A program made the translations under genes and the position numbers. A stretch of 64,000 nucleotides of DNA from JBHPCZ01 sp042573625 (GTDB lineage: Bacteria; Desulfobacterota; Desulfobacteria; Desulfobacterales; UBA11574): positions 12,768 to 76,767 of the forward strand of contig JBHPCZ010000002.1 of assembly GCA_042573625.1 (NCBI GenBank). The letters run 5' to 3'. Positions 1 through 7,330 of this stretch are shown here, one piece after another. Position 1 is the stretch's first letter, and each line of letters opens with the position of its first letter. The notes under the pieces were generated by a model that saw only the letters and a list, made by a program, of their open reading frames with translations, had not been told where the DNA came from and searched no databases.

Positions 1-1247
1 TCGTGATATGCCGTGATCTTTCTGTCCTCATCCTTGACCACTTTCGATTTTCGCTCCAGTCCCATGTAAACCTTGTCTTTGGCATCCTCCATTTCGAGCA
101 TGCTGACTCTTTCTTTATTTCTCTTGGCGGCAAGGAGGGCTGCCTCGTTTACAAGATTTTCCAGATCAGCACCGGAGAAACCGGGTGTCCCTTTCGCCAC
201 GATAAGGGGATCAACATCGGCATCGGTGGGTGATTTTTTCAGGTGAACTTGAAGGATCCCTTCACGACCTTTGATATCCGGCAGCGGCACAACCACCTGA
301 CGGTCAAAACGCCCGGGACGCATCAGCGCCGGATCAAGGACATCGGGCCGGTTTGTTGCAGAAATAAGAATAACCCCCTCATTCGATTCAAATCCATCCA
401 TTTCGACCAGGAGCTGGTTTAACGTCTGTTCTCTTTCGTCATGTCCGCCACCAAGGCCCGCCCCCCGATGCCGGCCGACAGCGTCGATCTCATCGATAAA
501 AATAATACAGGGCGCGTTCTTTTTTCCCTGGACAAACAGATCCCTCACACGGGACGCACCCACACCGACAAACATTTCAACAAAATCCGAGCCGCTGATA
601 CTAAAAAACGGCACATCAGCCTCTCCTGCAATCGCACGGGCCAAAAGGGTTTTTCCTGTTCCAGGCGATCCCATCAGGAGAACACCTTTGGGTATTCGAC
701 CACCCAGGCGGGTAAACTTCTTAGGTTCTCTGAGGAACTCTATAATCTCTCCCAGTTCTTCCTTGGCTTCATCGATTCCAGCCACGTCCTCAAAAGTAAC
801 TTTTGTCGATTTGTCGGATTGGAGGCGGGCGCGACTCTTTCCGAAGGACATGGCCTTGCCGCCACCGGATTGCATTTGTCGCATGAAAAATACCCATACG
901 CCAATGAGCACGATCATCGGAAACCATGAAACGAGGACAGACATGTACCAGGGCGATTCAGACGGGGGTTTGGCGCTAATGGACACGCCCTTGTTCCTTA
1001 AAAACTTGATGAGATCACTGTCCTGGGGTGCATAAACCTTGAAATGATTTCGATTGGTATCCGTAACGAGAAGCTCCTGCCCCTGTATAACGACATCGGC
1101 AACACGTTCACTGTCGACCATGGCAAGAAATTCTGAATAACTGATACTTGTTTCAGAAAGCTGCTGTTGATTGAAAAGGTTGTAAAGCATGACCATCATC
1201 AGCGTAATGACGATCCACAAAGCCAGATTCTTATAAAACGGATTCAA
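1..1247 (-). CDS. ftsH: ATP-dependent zinc metalloprotease FtsH (5' part, cut by window start)
   Basis: Membrane-anchored AAA+ protease that degrades misfolded membrane and regulatory proteins. About 415 N-terminal residues are present. In order they show a TM segment near residues 6-23, a periplasmic domain, a second TM segment near residues 100-118, and an AAA domain with Walker A GSPGTGKT, Walker B IIFIDEID and the second region of homology RPGRFDRQV. The frame runs off position 1 at AYH, directly before the expected zinc motif HExxH, so the protease domain lies outside. The start is a TTG at 1247 with AGGAGG ten bases upstream; no ATG fits. tilS lies 60 bp upstream on the same strand, the usual tilS-ftsH order. 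Identity is secure; only the 3' end is missing. Confidence 0.97.
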   Translation of the reverse strand, partial: MNPFYKNLALWIVITLMMVMLYNLFNQQQLSETSISYSEFLAMVDSERVADVVIQGQELLVTDTNRNHFKVYAPQDSDLIKFLRNKGVSISAKPPSESPWYMSVLVSWFPMIVLIGVWVFFMRQMQSGGGKAMSFGKSRARLQSDKSTKVTFEDVAGIDEAKEELGEIIEFLREPKKFTRLGGRIPKGVLLMGSPGTGKTLLARAIAGEADVPFFSISGSDFVEMFVGVGASRVRDLFVQGKKNAPCIIFIDEIDAVGRHRGAGLGGGHDEREQTLNQLLVEMDGFESNEGVILISATNRPDVLDPALMRPGRFDRQVVVPLPDIKGREGILQVHLKKSPTDADVDPLIVAKGTPGFSGADLENLVNEAALLAAKRNKERVSMLEMEDAKDKVYMGLERKSKVVKDEDRKITAYH

Positions 1248-1307
1248 AATATGTTATCCTCCTGAAAAGTACTTATAATGTAAATACATATTAATCATCA
1301 TTGCCCG

Positions 1308-2738
1308 TTAGGCAAGAAAAAGTTCCACTCTCAATACATTTTGGGTTGAAGACCGCACCTTCGCCGACTCATCTATTCTATGATTGACAACCCAAATGAT
1401 TTTCCCCTTGCTGAGCAGGATGAGACATTTTGAGCGTTCGGTTATGGGGACCTTATTATTAATAAAGTATTTTTTTACCTTTTGCGAACCCTTCATGCCC
1501 AGCGGTGTAAAACGATCCCCGGGTCGGAAATTCCTCAGGACCAGCGGAAAGGTTATCTCATTCATATCAAAATAAGCCGCATCCTGTCCAGTACGGAGAA
1601 AATCGGGCACGTTTTCTTTGGCCAATTCAGTAAAGTTCATATGGGCATTGATCTCTTTTATGAATACTATTCCGTGACTGACTATTTCGTATTCAAAAGG
1701 GGGGACAGCCGCGTTGCCGGATCTGACGATTGAATCACGTAGAGGGGTTCTTTCTTTTGAAAATCGAAGAATATCTCCTTCTAAACGTACTCTGATGCGC
1801 CCGGGTAAATCAAGGCTTTTATAGGCGGGTCCGTTTTTCAAAAGGCCAATGATGGATTCTATGTGGGATAAGGTGACAGACCTCAAATTTCCTTTGATCC
1901 TTGCAATTCCCTTCCTGATTAACCTTCTCTGGGCTGCAACATGTATTCCGTCAAGTCTTTGAACAGAAAGGAAAAGATTGTCATCTGACTCATTTACGAT
2001 CAATTTTGCAAAGACTGGGGCGATTCTCTTTTCAGACCATTCCTCTTCAGATCTCAAAATTGAAGCAAGCCGGTTCAGTGTTTTGACTATACTTGGATTG
2101 TAATCGGCTTTTATGGCTGGAATTAACCGGTGTCGAATTCTGTTCCGAAGGTATCTCACCTCTCTGTTGGATTCGTCCGATACGTATTTCAATCCTTTAT
2201 TATTCAAAAAATCAATAATATCAGGTCGCGTTAATCTTATCAGCGGGCGGACAATCCTTTCCTCCCTCACTGGCGGAATCCCTGACAGACCGACCGGGCC
2301 GCTTCCTCTCATAAGATTCATCAAAACGAGTTCTGCGTTATCATCACAATGATGCCCAAGGGCGATCCTGTTGAACCCGTTTCTTTGTGCCACACGGTCG
2401 TAGAATTTGTAGCGGACGCGTCGGGCCGCTTCAGCAAGGGAAATCCTCTTTTCAATCTGATATTTTCGGACATCCGCTTTCTCGATATAACAGGGCAAAT
2501 TAACCTCGCTGGCGAGAGACGCAACAAATTCAGCTTCTTTATCTGAAACCTTCGGGCGGAGGCCGTGGTTTAGGTGGGCCACCCCGAGTCTGATAGAAAA
2601 TCGGGGAGCCAGTACGAGAAGAATATGGAGGAGGGCCACGGAGTCCGGTCCGCCTGAAACACCGATAAGAACCGAATCTTCCAGCTCAAACATGCTGTAG
2701 GCTGTGACGGTCTCTTCTACAGTCTTTAGTATCTTCAA
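1308..2738 (-). CDS. tilS: tRNA(Ile)-lysidine synthase TilS
   Basis: Converts cytidine 34 of the CAU-anticodon tRNA-Ile to lysidine using ATP and lysine, so the tRNA reads AUA. At 476 aa it has the full two-part architecture. The N-terminal PP-loop ATPase carries the motif SGGPDS near residue 29, and the C-terminal TilS domain includes RNFRPGDRFTPLG near residue 410. The start is a TTG at 2738 without a clear ribosome-binding site; an ATG at 2693 (residue 16) is the alternative, but the extra N-terminal residues look like other TilS proteins. It is co-directional with ftsH and probably cotranscribed with it. Upstream is a long non-coding stretch with the SRP RNA on the other strand. Confidence 0.94.
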   Translation of the reverse strand: MKILKTVEETVTAYSMFELEDSVLIGVSGGPDSVALLHILLVLAPRFSIRLGVAHLNHGLRPKVSDKEAEFVASLASEVNLPCYIEKADVRKYQIEKRISLAEAARRVRYKFYDRVAQRNGFNRIALGHHCDDNAELVLMNLMRGSGPVGLSGIPPVREERIVRPLIRLTRPDIIDFLNNKGLKYVSDESNREVRYLRNRIRHRLIPAIKADYNPSIVKTLNRLASILRSEEEWSEKRIAPVFAKLIVNESDDNLFLSVQRLDGIHVAAQRRLIRKGIARIKGNLRSVTLSHIESIIGLLKNGPAYKSLDLPGRIRVRLEGDILRFSKERTPLRDSIVRSGNAAVPPFEYEIVSHGIVFIKEINAHMNFTELAKENVPDFLRTGQDAAYFDMNEITFPLVLRNFRPGDRFTPLGMKGSQKVKKYFINNKVPITERSKCLILLSKGKIIWVVNHRIDESAKVRSSTQNVLRVELFLA

Positions 2739-3119
2739 GTGAGTTCGCTCTGCTTATCCCGCCCCGGCGGGAAAATGATGGAACGATTATGCTAAGTGAG
2801 TTAATTCGTAATCGAATTTACGAATCGATGGACCCAGCTCCCCGCCGCAAACGGCAGGGTATCAAAATTGAATATTTTCAAAGGTCTAGTCGCGTTTGTT
2901 TGTATTGTGCAGAACGCTACCGGCGTTATTTCTCCAGGAAACTATCGAATGAGAGGTGCAGAATGTTTTCTCTGTTCAGCCTATGATAGACGCGGTGTAA
3001 TGTCAATAAAAAACACTGGATATTGTGTCTAATCACTCTGTGCATGGCCTATCTTGTGTTTAAAACTAGGCTTTATTTTTATCTTGAAAAAAAACCGTGT
3101 AAATAATACTTTCATTATC
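2739..3119. other. Intergenic region between tilS and the SRP RNA
   Basis: No convincing gene; short open frames here lack ribosome-binding sites and family resemblance. Two GC-rich hairpins stand out. One is near 2758-2772 (CCCGCC/GGCGGG). The other is near 2838-2866 (CTCCCCGCCGCAAACGGCAG) and resembles a hairpin downstream of glnA near 51285-51310. The promoters of tilS (minus) and of the SRP RNA (plus) should lie here, but I could not assign clear -35/-10 boxes. Confidence 0.5.
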
Positions 3120-3373
3120 GGTTGTGCTAGGCGGGGAGCTAGCGGTGCCCTTTTCCCGAAATCCGCTTATGCGGGGCTGAATTCCCTCTTGAGGGTTTTT
3201 ATCCGTAAACGTGCAAGCTATCCTGACCGGCCGCCGCGCAACAGGCGGTCACGAACCTCGTCAGGTCCGGAAGGAAGCAGCGATAAGGGATGCGGTCTGT
3301 GTCGCGAATCGATCCCGGTCAAAGATATAGTTTGCTCAATCTCGGAATAAGACTCGATAGAGGGTGCACAACC
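3120..3373 (+). ncRNA. ffs: Signal recognition particle RNA, large bacterial form
   Basis: RNA scaffold of the SRP, which binds Ffh (encoded at 36630-37961) and targets nascent membrane proteins. The S-domain loop contains the diagnostic stretch GTCAGGTCCGGAAGGAAGCA near 3258-3278, inside a long helix closed by TGACCGG near 3222 and CCGGTCA near 3320. Upstream (about 3124-3200) is an Alu-type domain with TGCTAGGCGGGGAGCTAGCG and CGGTGCCC, close to what I recall of the B. subtilis large SRP RNA. The 3' end has the matching GAGGGTGCACAACC. The termini pair as GGTTGTGC (3120-3127) with GCACAACC (3366-3373), giving about 254 nt rather than the ~100-nt 4.5S form. Ends are set by that pairing and may be off by a few bases. 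Confidence 0.92.
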
Positions 3374-3537
3374 CACCCGATTGTAAAGAATCCGAACCCG
3401 GAAAACCCGGCCTTGATTTGCCCCCTTGACGGAGACTATGAGTGTCAACAAACTCATGAGTGACCGGAGAGACTATAGCTTCGAGTTCTTAGATTTTTTG
3501 TTAATATTACAGACATTATTTGAACCGCAGAATTTCG

Positions 3538-3590
3538 AACAAGGAATGTCGAATTTTGAAGGAACACTTCATCATTCGACATTCCTTGTT
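3538..3590. repeat. Perfect 17-bp inverted repeat (hairpin)
   Basis: AACAAGGAATGTCGAAT at 3538-3554 is perfectly inverted at 3574-3590, with a 19-bp loop. The same core (AACAAGGAATGTCGAA) occurs once near 8798-8813 inside another repeat. There is no T-tract, so a terminator role is doubtful; it looks like a short dispersed repeat. Confidence 0.75.
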
Positions 3591-3774
3591 GTATATTGGA
3601 TATTCGGCAACTTGTAAAATCGCGACTGTTTTCAAAACCGGGGGCGATGCCCCCTTCGCGCGAACTGTGTGAACAAGCACTCATAATCCGGCACTTCTGA
3701 AAGAAGTTAAAATACCCCTTCATCCGTGCATTGATCCGATTCGACATCACAAAGGAGGATCAGTCTCGTTCCAT

Positions 3775-3822
3775 TATAGCGGCTTTCATAGACATGTTCC
3801 TACTGATTCGCTTTTGTTCATA
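3775..3822. repeat. Half copy of the 94-bp palindromic element
   Basis: TATAGCGGCTTTCATA followed by a stretch ending CGCTTTTGTTCAT matches the left half of the element at 21462-21555, with small differences. The right half is not recognisable here; the sequence continues directly into the ~250-bp repeat that starts near 3838. Confidence 0.55.
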
Positions 3823-3837
3823 TTATAGTGGGCTCTC

Positions 3838-4085
3838 GTTCAGCATAGCAAGAGACACCAGGAAGCCCATTATGAAAGCATCGCCACAGCCTTTGAAAAC
3901 ATTCTCTATTTTACAGCTATGGAATGTCCAACATCCATCAAGGAATATTGAATAACGAAGTCTTTTCGGCCTTGCAAAATAACAGCGCCTGATTTCAAGA
4001 AGAAGTGAACCCTAAAAAACCCTGTTTTCCTTCTGTATTCAGTATTGGATATTCGATATCCGATATTGAAAATATCGGTTTATAT
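3838..4085. repeat. Degenerate ~250-bp AT-rich repeat, copy 1
   Basis: Aligns by eye with 8684-8940 through ordered shared blocks: GCATAGC-AGAG, ATTTTACAG-TA, GGAAT-TCCAA, AAGGAAT, ACAGCGCC, TTTCAAG, CTGTTTTCCTTC and TTGGATATTCGATAT-like runs. No frame through it looks coding. Both copies lie in intergenic DNA near the grpE-dnaK/MFS region. The rest of 3374-4368 holds no gene that I can support. Confidence 0.55.
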
Positions 4086-4195
4086 TTATCCTATCACCAA
4101 AAACCGACAACCCCGCCATTCATAACCCGAAATCGACAACAAGCAGGAGTCAAAAAAAACAGGCACTGTTTATGCCAAACCTCGCCGTTATCACC

Positions 4196-4223
4196 TTGAC
4201 ATTGTTTTATAGAGTATTATTTT
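4196..4223 (+). promoter_or_regulatory. Possible promoter of grpE-dnaK
   Basis: TTGACA at 4196-4201 is followed after 16 bp by TATTTT at 4218-4223, about 145 bp ahead of grpE. The -35 box is perfect; the -10 is weak. I see no CIRCE inverted repeat here, and no hrcA gene precedes grpE. Confidence 0.35.
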
Positions 4224-4368
4224 TGAACATAATTTAATATGCAACAGCCGTTGCCTGAAGTTTTTAACGCGCTATATGAGACCGAATCTTATTTCGTTTT
4301 CAGAAAAACTTAAATCGATAATCATGAATGAACGAATTTTTAGATAGCAAAGGAGAAAACACCGGCCG

Positions 4369-5028
4369 ATGGCTGCTAAAAAGAGAATCAAGATTCATAC
4401 CGAAACCGACGATGCCGGCCCTGTAGATGAAACGCCACATGAAGTTGAAGCCGCTACAGAAGATACAACTCCCCCCAAAAGCGATTCAAATAAAAAAGAG
4501 GTTGAAGAGACCGGTGACCCATTAACGGTGATGGAAGAAAAGCTCGAATCTCTGAAGCAGGAGAACCAAGAGACCCATGATCGGTTTTTGAGGGTTTCCG
4601 CCGACTTCGAAAACTATAAGAAACGCGCTACGCGTGAAATGAATGATTTTCGGAAGTTTGCCACCGAAAGCTTCGCAAAGGCGATGCTCCCTGTAATCGA
4701 CAACCTGGATCGCGCCATCGAGTCCTCAAATAATGACAAACATACCAACAATTCTGTTGTTGAAGGGGTCCATATGACCCTTAAGGAAATACTAAAAGTT
4801 TTTGACCAATTCAGTATAAAACCGTTTGAATCTCTGGGAAAAATTTTTGATCCTGGTTTTCATCAGGCTGTTATGCAAGAAGAGACTGAAGATCATCCTG
4901 ATAACACTGTATCAAAGGAGCTTCAAAAAGGTTATATGATACATGACAGACTCCTCAGGCCTGCCATGGTTGTTGTCTCCAAGGCAAAAGAAAGCCCCGA
5001 AAATGAAGAAAAAGAAAATCAAAAATAA
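4369..5028 (+). CDS. grpE: Nucleotide exchange factor GrpE
   Basis: Dimeric cochaperone that releases ADP from DnaK. At 219 aa it has an acidic, poorly conserved N-terminus (residues 1-60), a long coiled coil (about 55-115, including SADFENYKKRATRE) and a C-terminal beta domain. The C-terminal domain carries the signature from FDPGFHQAV to LLRPAMVVVSK. AAGGAG lies 13 bases before the ATG, a longer spacing than ideal. dnaK follows 39 bp downstream on the same strand, so the pair is one transcript. Unlike many relatives it is not preceded by hrcA. Confidence 0.96.
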   Translation: MAAKKRIKIHTETDDAGPVDETPHEVEAATEDTTPPKSDSNKKEVEETGDPLTVMEEKLESLKQENQETHDRFLRVSADFENYKKRATREMNDFRKFATESFAKAMLPVIDNLDRAIESSNNDKHTNNSVVEGVHMTLKEILKVFDQFSIKPFESLGKIFDPGFHQAVMQEETEDHPDNTVSKELQKGYMIHDRLLRPAMVVVSKAKESPENEEKENQK

Positions 5029-5067
5029 AGGTATTGGACGATATACATAAGGTAAGGAGGAATAGAA

Positions 5068-7023
5068 ATGGGTAAAGTCATTGGAATAGATTTGGGCACC
5101 ACAAATTCATGTGTGGCAATCATGGAGGGAGGCGATGCAAAAATCATCACCAACCCGGAAGGTGGTCGCACCACACCCTCTATCGTTGCTGTTTCAGATA
5201 ACGGTGAGAGGATGGTGGGCCAAATCGCAAAACGGCAGGCAATTACAAACCCGGAACATACGGTATTCGCGGTAAAAAGGCTTATCGGTCGCAAATATGC
5301 ATCAAAAGAAGTTCAGGATGATATAAAAATACTGCCCTACAAGATCGAACAGGCCAGCAATGGCGACCTCCGCATCAATATTCGGGGAAAACAGCACAGT
5401 CCCGCTGAAATTTCATCTTTTATATTAGCGGACATCAAGCATACGGCAGAAGAATATCTCGGAGAGAAAGTCACCGACGCGGTGGTAACCGTGCCCGCCT
5501 ATTTTGATGACAACCAACGACAGGCAACCAAAGATGCCGGAAAAATCGCCGGTCTTAACGTGATGAGAATCATCAATGAACCCACAGCCGCATCACTGGC
5601 ATACGGTCTTGACAAGAAAAGTGAAGAAAAAATAGCCGTTTTTGATCTGGGCGGTGGTACATTTGACATATCCATACTCGAGATCGGCGAAGGGGTTTTT
5701 GAAGTCAAGGCAACCCACGGGGACACACATCTCGGCGGCGAAGATTTTGACCTTCGACTGATTGATTATCTGGCGGATGAATTCAGAAAAGACCAGGGAA
5801 TTGATATAAGAAATGACAAGATGGCCTTGCAGCGGCTTAAAGAGGCTGCTGAAAAGGCAAAAATGGAGCTGTCCACATCCATGGAAACAGATGTAAACCT
5901 CCCCTTCATAACAGCCGATGCCAGCGGTCCCAAGCACCTTAACATCAAAATAACCCGGGCCAAGCTGGAGGGGCTTATCGCTGACCTGCTCGACAGACTG
6001 GAAAAGCCCTGCCGGACCGCACTTCAAGATGCAGCCCTGACGCCCAATGACATCAATGAAGTTATTCTGGTTGGCGGCATGACACGCATGCCGGCAGTTC
6101 AAGAACGCGTCAAGAAAATTTTCAACAAAGAACCCCACAAAGGCGTTAACCCCGACGAGGTTGTGGCCATCGGTGCCGCCATTCAAGGCGGCGTCCTGAA
6201 AGGGGACGTTAAAGATGTTCTCCTGCTCGACGTTACGCCCCTTTCCCTGGGCATCGAAACCTTAGGTGGTGTCATGACACGGCTTATTGAAAAGAATACG
6301 ACCATTCCAACCAAAAAAAGCCAGATTTTTTCAACCGCGGCGGACAGCCAACCTGCTGTCTCCATCCATGTTCTTCAAGGGGAACGGGAAATGGCCGGCG
6401 GCAATAAAACCCTGGGACGCTTCGAACTTGTGGGAATACCGCCCGCCCCTAGAGGGGTTCCGCAAATCGAAGTGGCGTTCGATATTGACGCCAATGGTAT
6501 TGTGAACGTCTCTGCAAAGGATACGGCGACCGGCAAGGAGCAGTCGATCCAGATTACGGCCTCCAGCGGTCTGTCACAAGAGGAAATCGACAGACTGGTC
6601 AAAGACGCTGAGCTTCACGCTGAAGATGATAAAATAAAAAAAGAGCTGGTAGAAGCTCGAAATCACGCTGATACACTGATTTATTCAACGGAAAAATCGA
6701 TAAAGGATCTCGGGGACAAAGTCGACGCTGAAACCAAAAGCAAGATCGAAATCGCTATTGAAAACCTGAAAAAAGTCATGGAAGGTGAAAATAAGAAAGA
6801 GATCAAACGACTGAGCGAAGAATTGACCAGTGCCTCCCACAAGCTGGCCGAAGCCATGTACCAGCAAGCTGCCCAGGACAATGAGAATCAGGCTGAAGCC
6901 GGCGCAGCAGGATCGGAGCAGTCGGGACCCTCCACAGCGCCGGATGAGGACGTGGTCGATGCCGATTTCGAGGAGGTGAAGGACGAGGTGAAGGACGAGG
7001 TGAAGGACGACGATAACAAATAG
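5068..7023 (+). CDS. dnaK: Molecular chaperone DnaK (Hsp70)
   Basis: ATP-driven chaperone. The 651-aa protein has the nucleotide-binding domain with IGIDLGTTNSCVA at the N-terminus, DLGGGTFDISI near residue 190 and VGGMTRMP near residue 335. The substrate-binding domain begins after LLLDVTPLSLGIET, and a helical lid follows. AAGGAGGAATAGAAATG gives a strong start. The C-terminal tail is unusual: a 12-bp unit (GAGGTGAAGGAC) is repeated three times at 6973-7008, giving EVKD-EVKD-EVKD, and the protein ends DDDNK rather than the common EEVxDK-type end. A terminator follows at 7062. No dnaJ is adjacent. Confidence 0.98.
   Translation: MGKVIGIDLGTTNSCVAIMEGGDAKIITNPEGGRTTPSIVAVSDNGERMVGQIAKRQAITNPEHTVFAVKRLIGRKYASKEVQDDIKILPYKIEQASNGDLRINIRGKQHSPAEISSFILADIKHTAEEYLGEKVTDAVVTVPAYFDDNQRQATKDAGKIAGLNVMRIINEPTAASLAYGLDKKSEEKIAVFDLGGGTFDISILEIGEGVFEVKATHGDTHLGGEDFDLRLIDYLADEFRKDQGIDIRNDKMALQRLKEAAEKAKMELSTSMETDVNLPFITADASGPKHLNIKITRAKLEGLIADLLDRLEKPCRTALQDAALTPNDINEVILVGGMTRMPAVQERVKKIFNKEPHKGVNPDEVVAIGAAIQGGVLKGDVKDVLLLDVTPLSLGIETLGGVMTRLIEKNTTIPTKKSQIFSTAADSQPAVSIHVLQGEREMAGGNKTLGRFELVGIPPAPRGVPQIEVAFDIDANGIVNVSAKDTATGKEQSIQITASSGLSQEEIDRLVKDAELHAEDDKIKKELVEARNHADTLIYSTEKSIKDLGDKVDAETKSKIEIAIENLKKVMEGENKKEIKRLSEELTSASHKLAEAMYQQAAQDNENQAEAGAAGSEQSGPSTAPDEDVVDADFEEVKDEVKDEVKDDDNK
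6973..7008 (+). repeat. Three in-frame 12-bp tandem repeats at the dnaK 3' end
   Basis: GAGGTGAAGGAC occurs three times exactly and without interruption. It encodes EVKD three times in the acidic C-terminal tail, which suggests recent slippage-type expansion. Confidence 0.9.
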
Positions 7024-7061
7024 CTTTAAATTAAAACTTGCTTTATTAGCTGTCAGTATAT

Positions 7062-7101
7062 AAAAAATCCCGCAAGCACTTCTTTGTTGCGGGATTTTTT
7101 A
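7062..7101 (+). terminator. Rho-independent terminator of grpE-dnaK
   Basis: AAAAAATCCCGCAA pairs with TTGCGGGATTTTTT around an 11-base loop, ending in a T-run, 38 bp after the dnaK stop codon. Confidence 0.9.
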
Positions 7102-7106
7102 TTGTA

Positions 7107-7316
7107 TAGTGTCCCTCCAGAAATGAGGATTTTTGTTCTATTTCAAGGCATGCGAAAAAAATAACCGCAGGCGCCCCGCAGGAAATGCCCTTGGGGTGCA
7201 TATGTGTAATATTCCGAGGATTATTTTTTGAGCATAACGCAGAGATTGGGCCCCGATTAAATATTAAATACGGATTTAACTGGGCAAGCAAAAAGACCAT
7301 TTGTGGATGGACACTA
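7107..7316. mobile_element. MITE-like element, copy B (210 bp)
   Basis: The termini are TAGTGTCCCTCCAGAAATG at the left and the inverse of TAGTGTCCATCCACAAATG at the right (17 of 19 match), with TA at each outer end. The interior aligns with the copy at 58462-58606 (shared ATTCCGAGGATTATTTTTTG and AGCATAACGCAGAGATTGGG). It has two extra internal segments of about 25 and 35 bp. It encodes no transposase; TA ends suggest mobilisation by an IS630/Tc1-mariner-type transposase, which is inference. It sits between the dnaK terminator and the MFS gene. Confidence 0.8.
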
Positions 7317-7330
7317 TCTATGAGGTAAAC

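Noticed and set aside
3054..3350. 98-codon plus-strand frame and a 79-codon minus-strand frame over the SRP region
   Set aside because: They lie on top of the SRP RNA, lack ribosome-binding sites and show RNA-type rather than coding constraint.
5593..6186. 197-codon frame antisense to dnaK
   Set aside because: Shadow of the highly conserved, GC-patterned dnaK gene; no family resemblance.
7046..7300. 84-codon minus-strand frame with a homologous frame at 58461-58778
   Set aside because: Protein similarity only reflects that both lie in the two MITE copies; the second also runs through a tRNA. Neither has a start signal.
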